Assembly (NCBI RefSeq): GCF_003597395.2
Contig: NC_133770.1
Location: forward strand, 87,641,013-87,705,012
Source of the DNA: Chelonoidis abingdonii
Lineage: Eukaryota; Chordata; Testudines; Testudinidae
Direction of reading: 5' to 3'
DNA length: 64,000 nt
Part shown: positions 1 to 11,661 of the stretch, piece after piece
How positions within the stretch are numbered: position 1 is the stretch's first letter
How the letters are laid out: each line of letters begins with the position of its first letter
Made by a program: the position numbers and the translations under genes
Notes under the pieces: model-generated
What the model was told of the DNA's origin: nothing
The model's database searches: none
The model's input: only the letters and a program-made list of their open reading frames with translations

Positions 1-184
1 TCATATTAATCTGAAAGATTTTTATAGTAATTATGCTTGAAAATACAGCTCTAAGGATGGGACTTTTGAAAGAGTTTAAGGAAGGCAGAAGTCCAAAGCC
101 CTTGGGCCCCTAACTCAATAACCCAGCTTATTATCTTGGCCATTTCCCATCTTTGACCAGTGTAACATAAACAAAAGACGACGA

Positions 185-312
185 CACTTGGATTGTAAGT
201 CCCTTGGGACAGGGACCATCCTTTTGGTTTGTGTTTGTCTAGCACCAAGAACAATGGGGATCTGGTCTATGACTGGGACCATCTGCTATGGTAATACAAA
301 TAGTAATAAGAA
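185..312 (+). repeat. L2 LINE 3'-tail fragment
   Basis: The stretch reads like the 3' end of reptile L2 elements: a 'gattgtaag' start, a 'gggacagggacc' block, a 'gtgtttgtctagcacc' block, then 'ggtaatacaaatagtaat'. The same text recurs at the end of the L2 copy at 11662-12318, which has coding sequence upstream, so I assign this fragment to L2. Only the tail is left, as expected for 5'-truncated LINE insertions. Confidence 0.75.
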
Positions 313-1149
313 GATGGTAAAGAGAAGAGTGAGGGAGAGGGGAATGGGAGGAAAGAGCCAGGAAAGTGCCTCCTAGCTCTGCAAAGGGGCACAAAATTAA
401 AGTAGCCTCTATTGTACGATATGGGGCGGGTGTTAAATTTCACTCTCAAAGGCACAAAATGCTACTATCTTAAAAGGCAGTTCATTGACATACAGAAATT
501 TAAAAGTAAAAATCTTGTCAAGAAGACATTGTTAAGGCTGACAGGTCCTGAAAATCTGGTCTTTCTTCACTTCTCACCATTTTAAATGTATTCACGAGAG
601 TGGGGGGAAAATAGCTGTTCTCAACAACAGACAACAGGGTTAACATGCCTGAGCGTCCTCATTCCCAATGATCTTCCCCATCAGCTCTTGTTCCTTCTCA
701 GTTTCAATCCCATGACAGTTCACAATAGTGATGCTGGCAGACTACAAAGGATGGTGTGATGAGCATGCTCACATCATTTGCACCTGCACATCTGAGATTG
801 CCACAAATGACTACAGTTTGTGAAGGCTTCTCCCTCTCACCTCAATTCTTTTTCTAAAATCTTGAGAGGGGGCAGAGGAATGTAATTTTCTGTCTTTTTT
901 TTTAATTCTGTCTCAAGTCCTTTCCCCATCATTCTCATAGATAATAGCTGGCAAGTTTTCCACATTCTAGAAGGCTGACACTGCTCATTCTTTTGAATAA
1001 GAGCCACAAACAGCACAACTTTTCTGATCAAAGTATAGGTTAAAATCCAGGATGCATGAAGTGCATGACTATGAGCAGACTTAACTCCCCATGAGTTCAA
1101 TCATGGCATGCCTCAAAAACTACATATTTTCATTGCCATCAGTGTGGTT
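313..1149. other. No gene seen
   Basis: AT-rich sequence with short purine and pyrimidine runs. No splice-flanked coding pattern, RNA gene or clear transposon end is visible. The minus-strand open frame at 837-1100 has no recognisable motif. Confidence 0.5.
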
Positions 1150-1446
1150 TCTCAGCTCTTATAAAGAGGAGGGGGATCCATTGTTCTCCATATCCACTGA
1201 AAGTAGGACAAGAAGCAATGGGTTTAATCTGCAGCAAGGGAGATTTAAATTAGATATTAGAAAAAACTTTTTAACTATAAGGGTAGTTAAGCTCTGGCAT
1301 AGGGTTCCAAGGGAGGTTGTGGAATCCCTATCACTGGAGATTTTTAAGATCAGGTTGGACAAACTCCTGATAAGGATGAGTCTAGGTTTACTTGGTCCTG
1401 CCTCAGTACAAGAGGCTGGGCTTCATGACGTCTTGAGGTCACTTCT
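1150..1446 (+). mobile_element. CR1 LINE, 3'-end fragment
   Basis: The sequence carries the CR1 3' region in order: 'aggacaagaagcaatggg', 'ctgcagcaagggagattta', 'ttggacaaactcctgata' and a 'gaggtcacttctgg' end. This is the conserved C-terminal coding and 3' untranslated part of CR1. The terminal short tandem repeat typical of CR1 is missing, and the copy is strongly 5' truncated. The 121-codon open frame over it (1091-1456) is a by-product of the repeat, not a gene. Confidence 0.88.
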
Positions 1447-4130
1447 GGTTCTCTGAATAGAGGATAACAATTGAGGGAGCCATGCAGTAGCAAGGGTTGC
1501 ATGACCTCCAAGCCATAAAAGTTTCAGAACATGCTGGTAGCAAACTCCCAAGGAGGGATGCTCTGCTGAAGCACTGCCTGGCTTTTGCCTCTCATCAGCA
1601 CATCTTCCGGAGAAAACATTGTTGCTTGCAGTTATTGTGGTTAATGCAGGAGAGTGCATATGATAGAGAAGTGCTTTATTATCAATAGCTTAGAAATGAG
1701 TTATCCCTGTGGATATAAACCTAAGGTATTAACTCTTCAAATAGCTTCTAGGACATTGCCCCTCTTTTAACTTTGGAAATATTAATTTTTTAAGGCCCAA
1801 TGAGGCCAAATGAGGTAGACTACCTGAACCTTGGCATCTGCTGAGAGGACAATTCTGCCTCATATTCAACTGGGTCTCTGTTAACGTACTGAGCTTTCTT
1901 CTCTCTGATTTTTAGACATATTCTTTTTCTTCCCTTTCCCTCCTTCTTTCTGACTTACTTTCTTTTTTTTCCAGGTTCCCAAATTCTCTAGCTCAGAGTT
2001 CCTGAGTGGCTGATTCTCAGTTCACCATTTCTTAACCAAAGGGACCAGACCAGCCACTGAGGTATGTGGCCTGGATGTTAAATTCCAACTCTTCAGAATC
2101 TAAGCTTCCATTAAACAAAATGGATTGGACAGACCAGGGAGCAAACTGTTCCAGAAGTCTGGAAGCCCTGGGGCCCCTGACTCTGAGGAAGTCTGCATGG
2201 TGGACTGTCCAGAGCCATGGACCATAGAAATTTGTTCCCTGACTCCAAGGCAGTTCATACAGTGCCAGCTCTAGGGTCATAGACCCTGGAAGCCCGTGCC
2301 CCCCAGCAGCCTCCCCAGGCAGGCTGAGGAGGAGCAATGCAGGTGAGCTGGCAGGAAACCAGGCAGGTTTCTGATGAATCTGCAAATTCTTACAAAAAAT
2401 GTTTCACTTGAATTTTTCTCTTCGGCTCTGTCAGACAGCCCAGACCTACAGTGTGAGAGGAGATACAGCACATGTAACTACATTCTCTTCTGCTTTTGTT
2501 CTTCAGGGCATTTGGAGAGGATAAGTTAAATTAGAGCATGTTATTTCAGGCTTAAAAGCAGGTGTTCAGCTTGCAGGCACAGTAACGTTTAGGTAGCAAA
2601 CTTTTCACATAATTTTTAAATGCTACTATTATTTGTATAGGACTTTCAGTACACAAACATTTCACACTTATACTGCAACAAATCCCTGAACCAGGGCCTG
2701 ATCCTACAAGGATCCAAGAGCCAAAACTCGCGTAAGTCAAGGGAGCTGAGAGCTCTCAGACCCTCAGCACCTCCCAGGGTTGGGCCCCTGGTATATATGC
2801 TTGACAACCTCATTATTATAACGGACAGTAATGGGCACCAAACTCCATCTAGGTAAGTACACACACACATTACCTAATCCCTGGTAAGCACTCACACTTG
2901 AACATTAATTGCATTTGTAAAAGACTGTCAATAAATCTTTACAGAGTACACAGTAATAGCTCACTGGAATCAGCATGGGAAATCCCAAAATATGAAGTTC
3001 TACAATAGGCCATAACTCTGTTAAAAAATCTGACTTTAAATCTTTGGGCAGGAATTTTTAAAGTTAAGGCTCACACTCTGCCATGTGTTCAACGATTATT
3101 TTGACACGGTGTAGCACATAAGGGCCAAATTCTGTTCTGCTACATCTGCGTATCTTGGAGTTGCCCAAGGAGTCAGTGGGGACAGACTTGCCTCTTGCTA
3201 TGAATAAGATCAGTCTTGATCTGGAAACCCCTGCAATACTTAATGAATCCTGAAAAGTTAGGCTAAGGATAAAGCTCAGCTTTGAATGTCAATATTCTTG
3301 CTTTTGTAGATTTAAATTAGACCTTTGTTCCTACATTGTTTATTTAATAGAACTATCCACATGACAGAGGCGGCATAGAAGGTTATTGTTTACTACCTTT
3401 GCACAGGGAAAGGGAATCTAGGTTAAAAAACGTAACATTTTTTCCCCTGCACTAACTAGCTATTTGGTGCATGCCAAACAGTACACAAAGAGAGGAGATT
3501 GTATCTGTGCCCGACCCTCTCCACTACAAACATTACACTGCATCCGTCAGACCCAGACCTGGCCTTTCAACTACTTTGGAACCTCTCTGGGTTATATCAC
3601 TGGCATAATGGAGGAAAAATCGCAAGCTCACTAAAATGAGTCAGGCATACATTATCATTGTTAACTGATCCAGAATAACAAGTGAATAATGGGGATTATG
3701 AAAGAACAGATAGTGTTTCTTGAGGCCATTTATATGACTTTCATTCCCCAGAGTGACACAAGTGAACTGTGTATGAACCACTGTTGACTATTGGATGTAT
3801 GACTTCTATCTCATTGTTTAAAGTGCAATTTAGGCAAGCAAGGTACACTGATGTATACTGAACAGATGACAAATCACAAGTTCCAGTAACAGAAGACAGG
3901 AAGGAAAGAAAGAAAAACAAATTAAAGTTTTAGCTTCTAGCTCAGAAGGAATTTTTACCATATAGGTTTACCATAATCATTTGCTCTTATTCATCTAATA
4001 GGATCATTCATTGACCAATATTAATCCACTGAAGAGTGAACACAAGCTCTCCACACCACTTCAGTGCTATCAAGTTTCATCAACTTGCCTCCATCTCCTA
4101 CTTCTCTAAAGAAACTTTATGTCCTGTCTA
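1447..4130. other. No gene seen; possible unclassified old repeat at 2030-2400
   Basis: No coding gene is supported. The block around 2030-2400 is more GC-rich than its surroundings and carries short minus-strand open frames (117 and 64 codons) without motifs. Its texture suggests an old interspersed repeat, but I recognise no termini. A pyrimidine-rich run lies at 1895-1975. Confidence 0.4.
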
Positions 4131-4348
4131 GAGGGTTGCCAACCTTCTGAATTGCAGAAAACTGAACACCTTTGCCCCACCCTTGGCCTGCCCCTTCCAT
4201 GAGGCCCTCCTTCTCCAAGACCCCACCTCCGCTCACTCCATCCCCCCTCCTTCTGTTGCTTGCTTTCACTCAGCGGTGCTCACTGGAGCCACCAGGAACC
4301 CTTTTCAACCAGGCGTTCTGGTTGAAAACCGAACGCCTGGCAACCCTA
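4131..4348. mobile_element. hAT-type non-autonomous element (MITE), 218 bp
   Basis: The left end reads 'gagggttgccaac' and the right end '...cctggcaacccta', an imperfect terminal inverted repeat of the CAGGGTTGCCAAC type. The flanking 8-mers are cctgtcta and cctgccca (6 of 8 match), as expected for an old hAT 8-bp target duplication. Inside are inverted blocks (aaaactgaacacc near the left, aaaaccgaacgcc near the right). The open frames here are chance frames. Confidence 0.78.
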
Positions 4349-4904
4349 CCTGCCCATGTTTTCAAAATCATCCTGAATCAAATGATACACAGATGATATC
4401 TAAAAGACACCGAACACATTTTAAACCTGGCAGTTGCACTGTCAAAATCACCTTCTTCTAACACCAATATTGAGCATAATATGCTTGCAAAATAGTAGTC
4501 TGCTACATCACAAATATATTCAGCATTCCATAACATCCAATTTATCTTGTCTATATCTAAACCTCTGTTTTTATTTTTGCATTTATCTTTGCATTTTCAT
4601 TCTTCTAACAAAGAGGTTAATATGTTCACCAAATTTACTTCCAACAATACTTGGCACTATCTCATCTCATGAGATTTGCAGTGCAAATGCAAACACACAA
4701 GAAACAACAGGCAAATTAACTTATCTCAGTGCAGAAATGCCTCCACAGCCAGATCAATCACTGTTGTAATCATACCTATGCAGTGGGCTTGTCTTCTCAG
4801 CAACATTAGCTTGAGGAGTGCAGCTTCTAACCCAGCTCCCATCCACACACCGTTTTCCTAGCTTGAGTTAAGGTGCTTTAAACTCATGCTAGTTCGTCCA
4901 TCAG
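4349..4904. other. No gene seen
   Basis: AT-rich spacer between two hAT-type elements. The open frame at 4434-4769 has no family signature. Confidence 0.45.
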
Positions 4905-5550
4905 CAGGGGTGGCAGGTTTGTATAATTTTTGGTGGTGCCCAGAATGGGTCCAAATCCAACCCCTCAACACACACACCTGCCTGAGGCTCTGGGAGTTTG
5001 GGTGAGGGAGGGGCGAGGGGTTGGGCTCTGGGAGAGAGTTTGGGTACGTAGTGCGGGCTCTGGGCTGGGGCAAGGGGTTGAGATGCAGAAGAGGGTGAGG
5101 CGCTTATCTTGGGTGGCTCCCAAAAGTGACTCACACACCCCTCTGGCAGCGGCTCCTAGGTGGGAGAGCCGGGGGTCTTCATTTGCCACTGCCTGCAGGC
5201 ACTGCCCCCTCAGCTCCCACTGGCCGCAGATCCCGGACAATGGGAGCTGCGGAGTCGGCACTCAGGCAGCGTGCAGAGACACAGACACACTCATCCCAGG
5301 ACCATAGGGCCATTCCAGCCACTTCCGGAAGTGGCGCAGAGTGAGGCCAGGCAGGAAGCCACCTTAGCCTCGCTGCGCTGCCAGTGGAGGCGGCAGTGGC
5401 TGAGGGCCCTTGGGCCCTTTTAAATCACCCAAGGGCAGCAGGAGAGGCTGGGGGAGAGACCCGACCCTGAACATTGGAGGAGCTGGGCCCCCGGGCCCTC
5501 AATATTCCTGGAGCATGGGCACCACAAGCCCATATAACTTGCTGCCCCTG
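4905..5550. mobile_element. hAT-type non-autonomous element, 646 bp, GC-rich core
   Basis: The left end (caggggtggcaggtttgtat, then tggtggtgccca) is the imperfect inverse of the right end (tgggcaccaca, then ttgctgcccctg). Flanking 8-mers are tccatcag and cccatcag (7 of 8). The core is GC-rich, with G-runs and overlapping open frames on both strands that come from composition only. Part of the core (gtgaggcgcttatcttgggt) resembles 39957-39977 (gtgaagcgcttacctgggca) in the large hAT-type element, so the two families may share internal sequence. Confidence 0.85.
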
Positions 5551-6565
5551 CCCATCAGAGGTATGGATTGAAACTAGAGTGCTATTGATCCTTGAGCTAG
5601 TAATGCAGTTGGGACTGCTACAGATTACAAATGTGAGTTAGTACAATTCATCAACTGCTAGTCCAATTACTCTGTAATCCAATCCTCTGTTAGTTTGAGT
5701 TTTGTTTCACAGTGTGGCCAATACTAGAGTTAGGCTAATTTGAGTGGAGTAACTTGAGATAACCGTGGCAATAAAGACAAGCCTTCACTCTATGAAGGGC
5801 TGCACTTGCCAATATTCAGATGGAAGACTTCCAGTGATCTATGTGGTACAGGAAATGGTGTTGGTAAAAATACAAGTAGATTCAGCACTTGCCAGCATTC
5901 AATATATGTGAGCTTCCTTTTGAAACCATACTGAACAGATGCCCCAGTGTTCTAGGGAGCACTGTGGTACTTGAGGGGGCATATTTTGGGTGAATCATAA
6001 AAGTGAGATCCTGACCACTTGCAGCCATTAAGAATCTCATTACACCTTTCATAATAATAAAGATGTTAATCCAATTGTCCAGGCTAACATTTATTTAAAT
6101 CCCCCCCGGCAGTTTCAATTGGACATGCTACTCTTCTATATACTACCTAGTTTCTAGATTAAGAAATAAGAGTTTATAAAAAAAAATGGAATTCTTGGCT
6201 AGATATGTTACCAAATAGAATATTCTCTCCATCATACTTCCTACATTTGTACAACAGAAATACGCCTTGTAAAATCCTTTCCTTTTAGACTTTCTTTTTC
6301 CTAAATGGAACAATTTTTACTTTGTTAATGTACATAACAGACAGCGGAGAATTAAGACAGGGCTTGAATAGGAACTGGGAGTGGCTGGCTCAATACAAAA
6401 GCAATTTTCCCTCTCTTGGTATTGACACCTCCTCATCAGTTATTAGGAGTGGACCACATCCACCCTGACTGAATTGGCCTTGTCAACACTGGTTCTCCAC
6501 TTGTGCGGTAACTCCCATCTCTTCATTGCTAACTATATAATGCCTGTTTCTGTAATTTTCACTCC
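5551..6565. other. No gene seen
   Basis: AT-rich sequence without recognisable genes. A C-run sits at 6100-6107. Confidence 0.45.
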
Positions 6566-6712
6566 ATGCATCTGAAGAAGTGGGTTTTTTACTCACAAAA
6601 GCTTATGTGCAAATAAATCTGTTAGTCTTTAAGGTGCTACCAGACTCCTCGTTGTTTTTGTGGATACAGACTAACACGGCTACCCCTCGAATACGTAGCA
6701 AGAATAGTAATT
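6566..6712 (+). repeat. Penelope-like retroelement-type repeat with hammerhead-like core
   Basis: A widespread reptile repeat whose 3' module reads 'agactaacacggctacccctc'. A second copy lies at 11422-11504 and has a 14-bp target duplication, indicating retroposition. At 6572-6600 the sequence has CTGAAGA, one extra A, a 6-bp stem (6580-6585 with 6591-6596, one G-T pair) closed by five T, then AAAA. This resembles the hammerhead core (CUGANGA, stem II, GAAA) known from Penelope-like elements, but differs by one extra base and a G-to-A change. I see no clear cleavage-site arm. The Penelope assignment is inference. Confidence 0.5.
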
Positions 6713-7029
6713 GCTGTAATGAAGAGCTGAAACACATTCCTCCAATCCCAGCAAAGGACACATACCAACATCTGAAGCAACTTTTCCCCAAAAGGGATGC
6801 TATTTTTCTTGCACAAACAATCACATTCAAAAGTAAGACAGAAGCAACACAAATGATCCTGAAAAGAGGCACAGAAAGATGCCAAGCTCATTAGAAGCAC
6901 TACTGCAGCGGAGTTAAAAATAACTTTTTATCTTGCCTATTCACAAAATCACATTTTCTTTCAAATTACAAATCTTTGTCTGTGTCAGTACTTAAAGATA
7001 CCTTTTTAAAGTATAGCAAGTGAGATGAA

Positions 7030-7288
7030 GGATGGGCCAGCGTTTAGTAGAGCACTGACTTGGGAGACTTAAGTTGAATTCCCGATTCTACCACTTTTCC
7101 AGGGTGAGCTTGATTTCAAGGGAGTTAGATACCTAAATATCTTTGACACTCTAAGCCTCAGTTCCTCTTCTGTAAAATGGGGATAATAGCACTTCTCCAC
7201 CTCACTGAGTTATTGTGAGGACAAATATATTAAAGATTCTGAGGTGGTCAGATACTATGGTAATGTGGCCCATATAAAATATCTTACA
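7030..7288 (+). repeat. MIR (CORE-SINE) copy
   Basis: A tRNA-derived SINE pattern: an A-box-like 'tagtagagcactgac', a B-box-like 'agttgaattcccgat', then 'taagcctcagttcctcttct', 'gtaaaatggggataatagca' and 'gagttattgtgaggac'. These match the MIR/CORE-SINE layout. The tail reads 'cagatactatggtaatg'. Confidence 0.88.
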
Positions 7289-9109
7289 TTCCAGCTGTGT
7301 TCCAACAGTTTACACATGCTATGTAAGATCAAACTTTTCATATACTTGTCGTTTAGCGTTATTGGAAACTCAAATAATAGTGCCAGAGCACAATCCTTTT
7401 AATCTAAACCTTCTCACTAAATCCAGCTGTTCCAAGGATTTCCTACAGAATGTCTAACCTTCCCTCCTTGTTTTCTCTCATCAGAGATTCATTTCAACCC
7501 CCCTCTCTTATATTCTGGTGGAGCAACCAGAATTTGCTCAGTAGTTTGGTGCAGAGCTCTACATTCTGTTAAGCAGGTGGATCAACTGAAAAATCCTGCA
7601 ATCTCTAAGTGGGGGTTTAAGTCCTGTCAGCCCTGTTACATGCTTCCATACTGGATTTGTTTTGCAGTTTTAAATGGCTCTCTTAAGCTATTTAACAGAA
7701 AACAAGCACTGTGAACAGCTACCGATCACTGTTTGGAATTATCCAATCAGCTCATGAGAGCATGTTATAAAAGAGCGCTTTTAAGTTTATATTAACAAAT
7801 GGAGTGTTTTTGAAATGGCATTCTTGATACAAAACCTAATACTACAAATCTAGCTTTTCTCTCCCCTCCCAATGCTGCTTTCTGCCTCCTTCATTTCTCA
7901 GCTGTAATGTATTGTGTCTCATTAAAGATACCTGTTCTGATGAGTACTTTTAGGCTACATTAACCTAAACACTACATTCACCAACAAATTAATCTGTCAT
8001 TCGTTGCTTCACTGGATCAAAAGTCACTCCTCTCAGGTATGGATTCTTGACTCTGAATTACTGTAGTGGGGTCTGTTGGCCCTTTGCAAGTGTCCAGCAA
8101 ACGTAGATGCTGGTCAAGTGAACATTAAAATAGCTTCTTCTAATAAAGTTTCCTCAGAGTTCAAAAACCAAACTTTTTTCCCTTCCCTGAGCTGTCACTG
8201 AATAAAGCACTAAGACTACATGTCCCTGACATAATACCATGTCATCACATTCACAAGAGTAGTGCCAAACCTCTGACAACACAATGGCCTTTATCATCAT
8301 TCTGAGACATCGGTCCAGTTCAGACTCAGAGGGAAAAAAAATCTTAATGACAAAAATTACATCCTGGAACCAAGCATTCTGTTACACAGATTAAGCTTGC
8401 TTATCTTAAGACACATGATATAATAACATAGGGTGATACGGTTGTACACTATGGTTCTGAGAAAAAATATATAAAAATACATTAGTATAGTGCAACTTAG
8501 AAATAAATACATTCTGCCTTTGTAGTAATATTTTTTTAAATATCATCTTTCAACAGGCTTCTGCAAACCTTACAAATGGTCATCCTGTATTTTGACTCAA
8601 ATTGAAAAATCATACAATTTTTTTCATTTCATGAAAAATTTTGAAAAGTTTAAAATAATTTTCATTCTGAAGGAATGATTTTCCACGTATACGAAATGTT
8701 TCAATTTTTCCCTCTACCTTTTGTCATTCCCCCACTCCCATTTTCCTTTCCCTCTCTCTGCACTATGCATGGATTTAAGGAAAGGGCAGATTTAAAATAA
8801 AAAATATTTAGGAACTTTGGACAAGGGCCTGAACCTTTCAGACTCTCTTGGGGTTAAGCTTATTTCTCTGCTCTCTAATTTTTGTTTTGGGGTTGTTTGT
8901 TTTTGTAAACTCAGTTTAAATATTCTCTGAACCAATGCAATAACAATTTCTGCATTATAAAGTTTAAAATATTTTTTATTTGTAGATTTTTGGGGAGGTG
9001 GGTGAGGGAATGGAAGTCACAACATAATTCCCAGTTTCTCACTGCTGATAGAAAAAGGAATTTAAACTGTCCTAAACTCCAGCACAAATAAAACTACTCT
9101 CTTTATGTG
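7289..9109. other. No gene seen; AT-rich, weak promoter-like motifs at 7741-7774
   Basis: No coding pattern found. A CCAAT-like motif (atccaatcag, about 7740-7749) lies some 20 bp before ttataaaag (7766-7774). The spacing is shorter than in a usual promoter and no gene follows, so I do not call a promoter. The block 8580-8720 is rich in tttcat/gaaaat inverted text, of the kind seen in AT-rich MITEs. Confidence 0.4.
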
Positions 9110-9472
9110 GACAACTCACAGATCCATCTCTTCATTTTGGCCCTGTCTCCTTCTGTCCAAACTAAAATCTCAACCTGACTCTCTGACATCTCCTCACGGA
9201 TATCTAGCCACTAGTTCAATCTAAGCATGGCTAAAACAGAAAGCCTAATCTCCCCCCACCCCTGGCAAAACCCTCCCCTCCTTTCTCAATCACTGTGGAC
9301 AACACCACCATCCTATCACTCCAGTTTGTAACCTGGGCATCATCTCTGACTCACACCTCTTTCTAGGTCTTCACATCCAGGCTATATCTAAATCTTCTGG
9401 TGTTTTTCTGCATAGCATCTGTAAGATACAGCCTTTCCTATCCATTCACACAGCTAAAATGCTCATCCCAGC
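9110..9472 (+). pseudogene. L2 LINE reverse-transcriptase remnant, first part
   Basis: The text follows the reptile L2 ORF2 coding region: a lysine-threonine-glutamate block (aaaacagaaagcc), then codons for an N-L-G-x-I-x-x-D type block (ctgggcatcatctctgac), then 'acagctaaaatgctcatccc'. The frame is interrupted by stops and indels. The reading continues at 11662-12318, so one L2 copy has been split by a roughly 2.2-kb insertion. Confidence 0.75.
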
Positions 9473-9569
9473 TGTAGGAGCAGGATTTTATAATGTCCCA
9501 TAAGAATTAATGTTGAATAGCAGAAAGAAAATGACCCTCTGGGACTATGAGATTCTGTTTTCCCATATG

Positions 9570-11003
9570 CATTACAAATTGGGCCCTCTAACTCTTTGTT
9601 TTAAAATTTAGTTAGTAAGAAACAGGATTCTCTATTGTGTCTACGTTAAGTAGATTAGAGGAACACTAAAGGCCTGGGTCTCAATGTAAATTGTCTTGGT
9701 TATTGATTGTAAAACTTAGCAAGGTTTAATTTGCAATGCCTTTTTGCTCAATGTAAAATACTACTGTTTGTATTCTCAATCTGTTTGTGTGAATGAGGAA
9801 TGTATGTGTAAGCAGAGTCAGGATGAGCTCTACCCTGACATCTGGTGGAAAAGGGGGTGGGGGGTATTTCAGAGAGATGTATTTGCATAGGACGCCTACC
9901 CCATCCCAGGCTGCCAGCTGTGGGACTGCTTTGTGACAGAAATGACTCACCTCAGTTGGGGGTACTTGCTAGACAAGGGACATATGTTCAACAAACCCGT
10001 GCAATTGAAGAGGCGGGGGACAGGTATCTGTGCTAGGTGGTGCAGTCTCCTTGTGGAGCCAGAAGCCTAGTTCCACCTCCTCCTCTCTCCATGTGGAACG
10101 TCAGAGTTGATTTTTTTTATTCCCTTAAGAATCTAGATACAGGTTACTGAGCTGAACTCACTTTGGGTAATGGTGCCATAGCACTGGGGTCCCCTACTAT
10201 GTGCTGAGATCCTAAGATTGAGATCACAAAAGAGATGAAATTACTGAGCTGAGAGCATGAGTACTGTGCTAAATGTGGGGAGCCTGAAGCTATACTGCGC
10301 CAGAAGCAGAGCTGGCAGAGTGGAGCCTTTGTGGGATGGCTGGAGCGGAGCGGCTGGCAGAACGGAGTAGCTGTGGGATGGTGGAGTGGCCCACAGAGTG
10401 AGTGGAGCGAACAGTTTGCAGGACAACTGGAGCAGCTCACGGGGCAGCTGGTGGAGCAGAGCAGCTGGTGGAGCAGAGCAGTTTGTGAGGACGGCTGGAG
10501 GAGCAGAGCAGTTTGCGGAGAAGGCAGAAGCAGAACCCACAGAGAGCAGGGCTGTTGGCCCTGGACCACGTAAGGTGCCCTTCACCAGGCTGGGGGAGGA
10601 CCACTACAGATAGATCTTGAATTTTGGGTTGGCATTGACCAGAGACTTTTGGGTTGTTGGACTTTGGGTGATTGGACTGAGACCTAAGGGAAAAGGACAT
10701 ATGCCAACGTACTTGGAGGTGGGTTTTGTTATGGTTTTGTGTTATAACTATGTTTGTGGTGTTTCTCCAATGGGATGCCGCATTGATTCCTTCCTTTATT
10801 AAAAAGATTTTGCTACACTCAGACTCCGTGCTTGCGAGAGGGGAAGTATTGCCTCCTAGAGGCACCCAGGGGGGTGTGGTAGTAAGTGTCCCAGGTCACT
10901 GGGTGAGGGCTCGAGCCGGTTATGCATTGTGTTACTGAACGGAACCCCTGGATACTGAACCCGGCCCTTGTTGCTGCCAACTCAGAGGGGCAGAAGGGTT
11001 ACA
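9570..11003 (+). mobile_element. Solo long terminal repeat, about 1.43 kb
   Basis: The segment is flanked on both sides by the 4-bp word tatg (9566-9569 and 11004-11007). It ends in 'agaagggttaca', a plausible LTR ...CA end. Its start 'cattacaaattggg' could be a mutated TG start. I recognise the text as a common turtle LTR with no retained internal genes. A purine-rich degenerate minisatellite lies at 10330-10520, with a 20-bp unit (gctggtggagcagagcag) perfectly doubled near 10450-10487. The 141- and 142-codon frames over it are composition artefacts. A short ttattaaaaag signal lies at 10797. Confidence 0.68.
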
Positions 11004-11421
11004 TATGCATCAGGAAAAGATAAGGTGTGAAGGCCATTGTTATAGCCAGATGGTCAAGAAAGGAGAAGTGAAGAGACTTAAAGAACGTAAAAGAATCATC
11101 AACGCGCATCCATAATGAAGGGCAGATTGACAACCCTGAAGTGAAGGCTGGCACTGTTAAGGACAATTGATTAAATCAGAACAAAGCACAGGATGACCCT
11201 CTTGGAGGTGTACTGGAATGTTTAGATCAATTAAGAAGTAACGGGTCACAAACTGACACACCAAAAGCCATAGACTTCAACAGAGAAAAAAACCTATAAG
11301 AACAGGGTGCTTGGCCATGGGACTTTGGGTTCATCTTGCCACACTCCAGGAGCATCGGATCGCGACCGATAGAGCCCTGCTCCCCTCCGTGACCAATCTG
11401 GCTGGCCACTAGATTGATCCA

Positions 11422-11504
11422 TAAAAGCAGCAAAGCGTCTATAAGGTGCCACAGGACTCTTTGCTGCCTTTACCGATCCAGACTAACACCGCTACCCCTC
11501 TGAT
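11422..11504 (+). mobile_element. 83-bp retroposed insert with 14-bp target duplication
   Basis: The 14-mer actagattgatcca occurs perfectly at 11408-11421 and 11505-11518. Between the two lies an 83-bp copy of the repeat module found at 6566-6712 (ctataaggtgccacaggact, then cagactaacaccgctacccc). A long target duplication of this kind is typical of target-primed reverse transcription, so this is a short, strongly truncated retroposon insert. Confidence 0.82.
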
Positions 11505-11661
11505 ACTAGATTGATCCAGACTCTGGACTGGTAACTATAAACATCAATGCAGGATTGTGTGTGTGTGTGACTGAAAAGCATATACTAACTGTTGTATTCT
11601 CAATAAAAATGCTGTGTATTTACCTTCCTCTATAAAGATCCCGTGTGCTTTTGGAGTTGTG

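Larger units (their letters stand above)
9473..11661 (+). mobile_element. Outer LTR-like insertion in L2 (unclassified)
   Basis: This block separates the two halves of the L2 coding region. It begins with TG (tgtaggagcagg) and near its right end has a polyadenylation signal (caataaaaatgctg, about 11601) followed by 'ctataaagatcccgtgtg', as in the R-U5 part of an LTR. It contains two later insertions (9570-11003 and 11422-11504). The 8-mer atgctcat occurs at both L2 junctions (9459 and 11664), but this may be L2 sequence rather than a target duplication. Class and exact ends are uncertain. Confidence 0.45.

Noticed and set aside
7740..7775. CCAAT and TATA-like motifs
   Set aside because: Spacing is too short for a standard promoter, no gene or transcript feature follows, and such words are common in AT-rich DNA.
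10144..10865. 141- and 142-codon minus-strand frames rich in Leu, Ser and Cys
   Set aside because: They read through a purine-rich minisatellite inside an LTR.
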